From contig JAVHZZ010000003.1 of the NCBI GenBank assembly GCA_036250195.1, positions 58,052,289 to 58,116,288 of the forward strand: a stretch of 64,000 nt of DNA. The letters are read 5' to 3'. Source of the DNA: Mixophyes australis. Lineage: Eukaryota; Chordata; Amphibia; Anura; Limnodynastidae. The position numbers were made by a program, and so were the translations under genes. Below are positions 58,614 to 64,000 of this stretch, piece after piece. Numbering within the stretch: the stretch's first letter is position 1; every line of letters starts with the position of its first letter. The notes beneath the pieces are model-generated. The model worked only from the letters and a program-made list of their open reading frames with translations, did not search any database and had not been told where the DNA came from.

Positions 58614-59263
58614 TTAAGGCGAATTCTGTGGGAGAAACATACAATATTCTGCAGCCAAATGCAGGATGTGGTAAACATTTTGTGGAACAGTTTTGAAAAT
58701 TTTGCATCAGCTTTAATTCACATCAACTGCTCTGTTTAACAATATTATTTGAATTTGGATCTATTGCAGCTAAAGCAGAGATTATTTCAGTATAACATCT
58801 TGACCACCGGTATAGGGAGGCTGTGTCCTTGGAGTACACAGAGAGAGAGAGAGAAAAGAATTTGCTCTCCTTGGGCCCTGGAGCCCATGACCACCAGCAT
58901 GCTTGAGGAAGTGACGCTAGGACCAGCAAGAGGGAGGCAGTTTGGCGAGATGGAGAAGGGAGAAGCCCAAGAATACGGCCTAGGAAGCAGGTGCGGCCAT
59001 TGCTAGGGCCACTGTCTGTACACTGAAATTATCCTGATTTATGTATTTAATGTAACAAAAAAAAAATATTTTTTAAACACATTTTTATTAATGATTATGG
59101 TATTATAAGTTGGTAATTTTCCTTTATAATTTGTTTTTTTGCATGCGTTCAGATGGGACTTGATATTGCACATATGCATCTGTGTAACCTGTAGTAAGTT
59201 CTGTCTGTAAACATATGAGTACTGTTTAGACAGAATGTATTTCTACCCAGATTCAAATGGAAT
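58614..59263. other. No gene recognised
   Basis: An 85-codon frame at 58749-59006 has no recognisable domain and is not called. Confidence 0.45.
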
Positions 59264-60105
59264 CATATTGTGACGAAACGAGTGTGATACGCTAACCATT
59301 CTGTGTCTCATTTCTCACATAATGTGGATTATAGTACTTTTTATAGACCTTGCTTTTGTTCCCCAGCTCACCAGACTACAACTGCATTGTCCAATTACCT
59401 GTGGTTAAGGGGACATTGTAGTTCAATGTAAATATGTATATTGTGTATTATATATTGATGACTTGCAGTAATGTTATTCATTGTCCTTAAACTGAAGCCA
59501 GGAGGGTTATGGGTAAAGATCAGGTGGTGTTCAGGATACAGGTGAGCGGGCTGGAGCTGCATTCATTCTCCCCCTTCCTTCCTCTACAGGAAGCATGGAA
59601 CAGCTGGGGACCCTGTGACATCACAAAGTAGTGTAAGGGGTTAATTTTAGCAGGGGCTCACTGCTACCTTATCCTTGCAAGTAGGGGAAGCCAATTAGTG
59701 TAAATTGTTCTCCATAGGACTAGTCCAGATGTTTTGTCTGCATCCCAGCAGGGGGCTTCTGTGGAAGGACAGCTCATCTTCACTGCCCTCTCCAAACCCC
59801 CTAGTCCTGCACTGACCAATGGTTAAGAAGAATAGACCCGGGGGTTTGCCCAGGGGGGGGGGGGAGACTGTGGAAATTAGACTTGAGATATAAGGAACGA
59901 CTCCAGGGGGAAGGGTGTTCATTATGGGATTTCATTCATGAACACTGCAAGATCTAGCTTTTGAGTTGTCGCTCTCTACTAGTCTATATATGCTGCTGAG
60001 AGAGATCCATGGGTCATGAAGTCTGGACAGCCAGGTGACTATTACTCCTAAAGCTAGTGGGGTAAGGGACAGATGATGTGGTAAACCTGGCTGCCATTTA
60101 TTTAC

Positions 60106-60917
60106 TGTTAGAGATCGCGGCAGCCGCGGGCACCGCCGCGACTCTCCAGGATCCTCCAATGACGTCCCGGCCGTTGCTACGGTAACCGGGACGTCACTTC
60201 CGGTTTCCACGTCCCGGTTGCCTGGGCAACAACCGGGATGCTACAGATTCCCTGACGCCGCGCCCGGCCAGCTGGTTAATAGGCGGGCGCGCGCGCGCAC
60301 AGGGCTAGTTAGGTGAGAGCCAATCATGGTTGTCCAGGTGCCTAGGAGGCAGCTTGTAGAGTAGTCAGTTATTAGTATGCAGCTGAGCACTACATTACGA
60401 TTGGCCACCAGCACTTCTATCTATTAGGCTTCTCCTGTGTGGGCTTCTCTCGGATTGGCTGCTTGAACTATTTAAGGCAATGAGGACTAAGCCTCATTGC
60501 CGGTTATAGCATTCTGTCCTCAGTCCTGCTGCCTGCTTGTGTTATCTATTTTGGTTCCTGCTACCTTGGATTTGACTACCCGTGTTTTGACCCCTGCTTG
60601 TTATTGGACCTGTGACCCTTCTCTTCTGACCTCGACCTTTTGCCTGGAATTCGGACTTTGCTTCTCTGCCTGTGAGTTTGACCCTTCGCTTGTCTTTGGA
60701 TATTGCATCTGTGCCTGTGACCCTTTGACCTAGGATTCTTCTTAACTACAGTCCGCCAATCACTCCACTTTATGGGAACTCCTTTAAGTCAGTATACGTT
60801 ACTCGACCCTCGGTCGGCCCGCAGCCCAGTCTGTCCCCACCACTAGGGGCTCCAGCAAACACCTGGCCTTCAGAGTAGTTCCCGAGTTTCACTGTACTGA
60901 CTTGGGAGTTCCTAACA
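60106..60917 (+). mobile_element. Solo LTR, family L, copy 3 (nested)
   Basis: Starts TGTTAG and ends CTAACA, a perfect 6-bp inverted end pair, flanked by the exact 5-bp repeat tttac (60101-60105, 60918-60922). It is 812 bp. It has a GC-rich leader, a gcgcgcgcgc run near 60288, two RFX-type palindromes (60173-60186 and 60217-60230), two acgtc motifs and a TATA-like tatttaag at 60469. Best-preserved member of the family here. Confidence 0.93.
60173..60230. promoter_or_regulatory. Paired RFX-type X-box palindromes in the LTR
   Basis: GTTGCTACGGTAAC (60173-60186) and GTTGCCTGGGCAAC (60217-60230) both fit the GTTGCYNNGGNAAC half-site pair bound by RFX factors. A CRE-like tgacgtc (60160) and acgtcac (60191) lie nearby. 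Binding is inferred from motif only. Confidence 0.6.
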
Positions 60918-61119
60918 TTTACTGTGTGTACATAATATTCTAGTGTTGTTTGTAGGACAATAAATGTACTGTTGTATTTTTATAACTGCATTTGCGTGAC
61001 TATACGAATCCTAGAAGGTACTGGGTAGACTTCCCTGGCATAGGAAGGCACCCGTGGGTGGCCAGCCAGTGTGAAGTGGGTAGCATTGGGCCAGATAAAC
61101 CCGGTATCTTCACACATAT

Positions 61120-61972
61120 CTTGAGATCCACTTGAATTTGAACATGGGGGCACATTCACTTAAGTTCCATGCTCTTTTTAAAAATTCAACTTGCATGTAG
61201 GTTGTGATCGATGAATCAGGCCCTTTCTGTGTATATAGATACTGTTAACCAGTTTAGGGTATGTGCATATAAGACTAAATGTTGAATACTGCCTGTGTTA
61301 AGACCACCCCGAGCTTTGAGTGATTGGATGCTAAGATTGTGCTCTTTTTCACCTTACTGATGCCTGTTATACCATCACATGATAACATCTAGTTATCTTT
61401 GTTATTGTGAGCTGTGATCTTTTCATCTTTAAAATGTATGCTGATATACTGTATGTACCATGTCATTGCTGATTGCCATGCAAATGTATTTACTTCCAAG
61501 TTATTCTTTTGTTCCATTTCTTCTTATTGTAGTTTGGTGTGCAACCTTAATTTATTTACTTATTTACTTAAGGGTTAACTCCTCGTTCTCATTGTCATCC
61601 ATGGAATTGCTGGCCTTCCAGTTTCCAGGTCTATTAATAAAATTCCAAGTGACTTGTTCCTTGGAGCTGGTATGTGTGTGTTTGATCACCAGTTATTGCT
61701 TTTTAGTCATTTCCCAAGTCAAGCCCTGGTAGACATCGTTAAGAACTATAAGCCGGAAGAGTAAGAGTCCAAAGGGTTTAGGCACTGAGAAGATGAAGGT
61801 GAGATCTTTTCATAACCCAATGCCGGTACACACAGGTACTAGGGGTTACAAAAGAAAGGTACATCATGCCAAGGAATGGTTTTTGCAATTAACTGGAATA
61901 TCCTGAGTTATTCACATGTAGACTAATCATCTGTCATAAGATAGTCAGGGTATACTATGGGGCAATTTTTAA
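61120..61972. other. No gene recognised
   Basis: A lone family-B-like end (atgaatcaggccc) is at 61211. Otherwise unassigned. Confidence 0.45.
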
Positions 61973-62142
61973 GGGCATATTCAATTAGCCTCGCGGTCCG
62001 CGATTACGCGTGACTGCAGCTGTAAAGCAACAATAAGATACTGCAATCCTATGGGGTGCGCACGGAAATCCGCAATGTTGCAGTGACGGGTCTTGTGCAG
62101 CCGCGCTTAATCGCCAACCACAAAGCTAATTGAATATGCCCC
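61973..62142. mobile_element. MITE family E with TAA flanks
   Basis: Starts gggcatattcaattagc and ends gctaattgaatatgcccc (17-bp inverted ends). It is flanked by taa on both sides (61970-61972, 62143-62145), which fits a 3-bp PIF/Harbinger-type target. The interior is CG-rich (cgcggtccgcgattacgcg). Confidence 0.85.
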
Positions 62143-63289
62143 TAATGGTAATACCTCTACCATATTCATTCCTTGTTATCTTTAGAGAGCAAATACATGC
62201 CAAACCAAGTGCAATGCTGATGCCAATCTACATCAGAAAGCTAGAAGGATCCAGATTTAGTGAACTCAAAAATCTTGGCACCTCCAGGTTTGCACAATTA
62301 AATATCCCTTTAGTCATTTAAATACTAGACTCTCAACCACCTATTTAATGTTTACATTGCACCCACCTAGCTCTCTGTATAGGCCACCTCTGATCTATTC
62401 CATGTCCTCCATGAACTTTACTTTATCCCCACATAGAAGTCATCTTGGAATGCAAAACCAGGTCCAGCAACTCAGCTTTTGCACTGCAAGGGGCACATTT
62501 GCCTGTGAAAATCTTAAGCAAGTAACAAACTGATGTGAATAAAATAAAGCCACACATACAGTATCTCTATGTCTTTGAAGTTACATAAACAAATTATATA
62601 AAACCTGCTGTGAACAAATTATAGTTAAGTCAGGAATGTGACAATCCAACAGAGCAACTTAGTAAACATAGAAACAAATAGCTCACTGCGCAATAGGTCA
62701 GATTTTAATAGAAACACTCAAAGACAAAATAATGTAATGCCCATAATGCAAACTCAATAAAATCGTAATACCGCTAATACAATTCACTGCACTGAGCTTA
62801 GCTATTTAAAGATGAATTAAACCAAGGATTGTGTTAATTGTCTATAAATTGATTTAACCACATATTTTCATTATTTTCTAGATGTAGCATTTGTAAATGT
62901 ATTCATGAAATGTATAAATAAAAGAATGAGTTTTACATTCAGGTGGAAATGGAATATGAATGTTTATGTAACAATTATACATTTCTGTAAAACATGAAAT
63001 AATATTTTAGCATACCAATAATTAACTTGATACTTGCCCACTATTATGTTTCTTTAATGCTGTAAAATAATGGCTTAAGATAACTTATAGATCACAATTC
63101 AGTTTAAAAAAAAAACAGCTTGTCCTAAGAAACCAACTATAGAGTTAAGCCCACAATGCACACATACAGGTATACATTTGGGATGGGCTAGATAGGCCTT
63201 AATGAAAACTATATGTGGTGTGATACATCTTTCCTACTGCGAGAATTGTGACACTTAGTATAGCGACAGAAAATTTCCTATTACTATAA
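62143..63289. other. No gene recognised
   Basis: AT-rich, nothing recognised. Confidence 0.45.
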
Positions 63290-63530
63290 GGCCGACATTA
63301 AAGAAATACAGACTTGCTATAAAACCCAGAGAGAACATTTCCAGTACGCCTCACATAAATTCCGACTACAGCAAATTCCGGCAGTGGGGATTGACGTTAC
63401 TTAAAATGGCGACAATTAGACTGTCGGTTTTAAGAGGGCAATGCCAGAACTCGCCGCCTAACCTCAATGTTAACCCTGACCCTAACTCTAACCCTAAACC
63501 TTAGATTTGATTATACAGGCAGCGGGTACA
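63290..63530. repeat. Half of a TTAGGG-like foldback element
   Basis: Contains gccagaactcgccgcctaac, similar to text beside the hinge of the element at 38276, followed by aaccctgaccctaactctaaccctaaacc (as hexamers, 63470-63503). Only one arm is evident, so this is a truncated relative. Confidence 0.55.
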
Positions 63531-63652
63531 TAACACTAGTACATGCACTAGTATATCATAAAAGGTAAAATTGGCATGGGTCAGACAATTTCTGGCAGTT
63601 GTTCTTTGCTCAAGGCACAGCAAATGCTTGATGAGGAATCTTCTGATTCTTA

Positions 63653-63826
63653 GGGGTAGATTTACTATACCTTTCAAAGCTGAAAAGTGGGGGTGTTGCC
63701 CATAGCAATCAGTCAGATTGTAGCTATAACTTATCTACTGCAATTTGGAAAATAAAGCTACAATCTAATTGTTTGCTATGGGTAACAAATCCACCATTTA
63801 TTTGTAGAAGTTAGTAAATCTACCCC
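63653..63826. mobile_element. Palindromic MITE, family A, copy 4
   Basis: Starts ggggtagatttactatac and ends gttagtaaatctacccc, flanked by TA on both sides. It is more diverged than the other copies (gctgaaaagtgggggtgttg). Confidence 0.85.
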
Positions 63827-64000
63827 TAATGCTACACTCACATCCCTCCTTAGTGTAGCCATAAATGCCAAGCCTAAGTCTAACAGTGTACCTAACCTGA
63901 GTTTTTTATGCTCCTATTGTGAACCTCAACCATTTCTATCACTAACCTTCTATTCTACCAAGCTTAAATTTTTGGTGGGTATTTCTAATATATCAAATAT

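Larger units (their letters stand above)
59269..61114 (+). mobile_element. Solo LTR (family M) containing a nested LTR
   Basis: The ends are TGTGA (59269) and TTCACA (61114), with an exact 5-bp target duplication catat (59264-59268 and 61115-61119). A TATA box (tataagg, 59889-59895) and AATAAA (60959-60964) lie in plus orientation. The family L LTR at 60106-60917 with its target repeat has been inserted between them. Without it the LTR is about 1029 bp. Confidence 0.82.

Noticed and set aside
58749..59006. 85-codon plus-strand frame
   Set aside because: No recognisable domain, and a purine-rich low-complexity start. Insufficient support.

Overview
The window looks like a piece of a frog (anuran) genome. 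It carries a few short host exons in long introns, surrounded by layers of transposable elements. The anuran call is an inference from repeat types (palindromic MITEs, a tRNA-headed SINE, L2-like, Tx1/L1-like and Penelope-like elements, a chromovirus, an endogenous retrovirus) and from a vertebrate syntrophin gene. No species can be named.

Host gene. Five minus-strand exons (29632-29769, 13305-13361, 11833-11890, 9928-9971, 8625-8666) have good splice sites and join in frame. Together they encode 113 residues of a gamma-2-syntrophin (SNTG2): the first half of the split PH domain, then most of the PDZ domain. The first exon lies beyond the right edge and the later exons beyond the left edge, so most or all of the window is intron of this gene.

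Region by region. 1-7230: plus-strand (antisense to SNTG2) class I, gamma/epsilon-like endogenous retrovirus, cut by the window start, with broken gag, pol and env and a 3' LTR of 822 bp. 7231-14164: SNTG2 introns with two palindromic MITEs and a large foldback element with hammerhead-like boxes. 14165-20010: two hAT elements with perfect 8-bp target duplications; one sits inside a minisatellite and carries a SINE. 20216-23777: a Ty3/gypsy chromovirus 3' end (minus) between two copies of an unnamed 1-kb repeat. 24535-25151: a third hAT element. 27560-29769: a SINE, small palindromes and the first visible SNTG2 exon. 32575-41790: an L2 scrap, the unnamed repeat, a decayed Penelope-like element with a recent internal tandem duplication, two foldback elements with TTAGGG-like hinges, a Tx1/L1-like LINE, an L2-like LINE, an AT microsatellite and a MITE. 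42545-49000: LINE tails, a SINE and a hAT transposase pseudogene split by a LINE tail. 50654-61114: three related LTRs with RFX-type palindromes, one of them nested in a different solo LTR. To 64000: MITEs and a third TTAGGG-like patch.

Nothing here forms an operon or pathway. The useful story is relative insertion order, read from nesting and target-site duplications, inside one host gene. All mobile-element coding regions seen are broken. Family names come from motif recognition without a database search.
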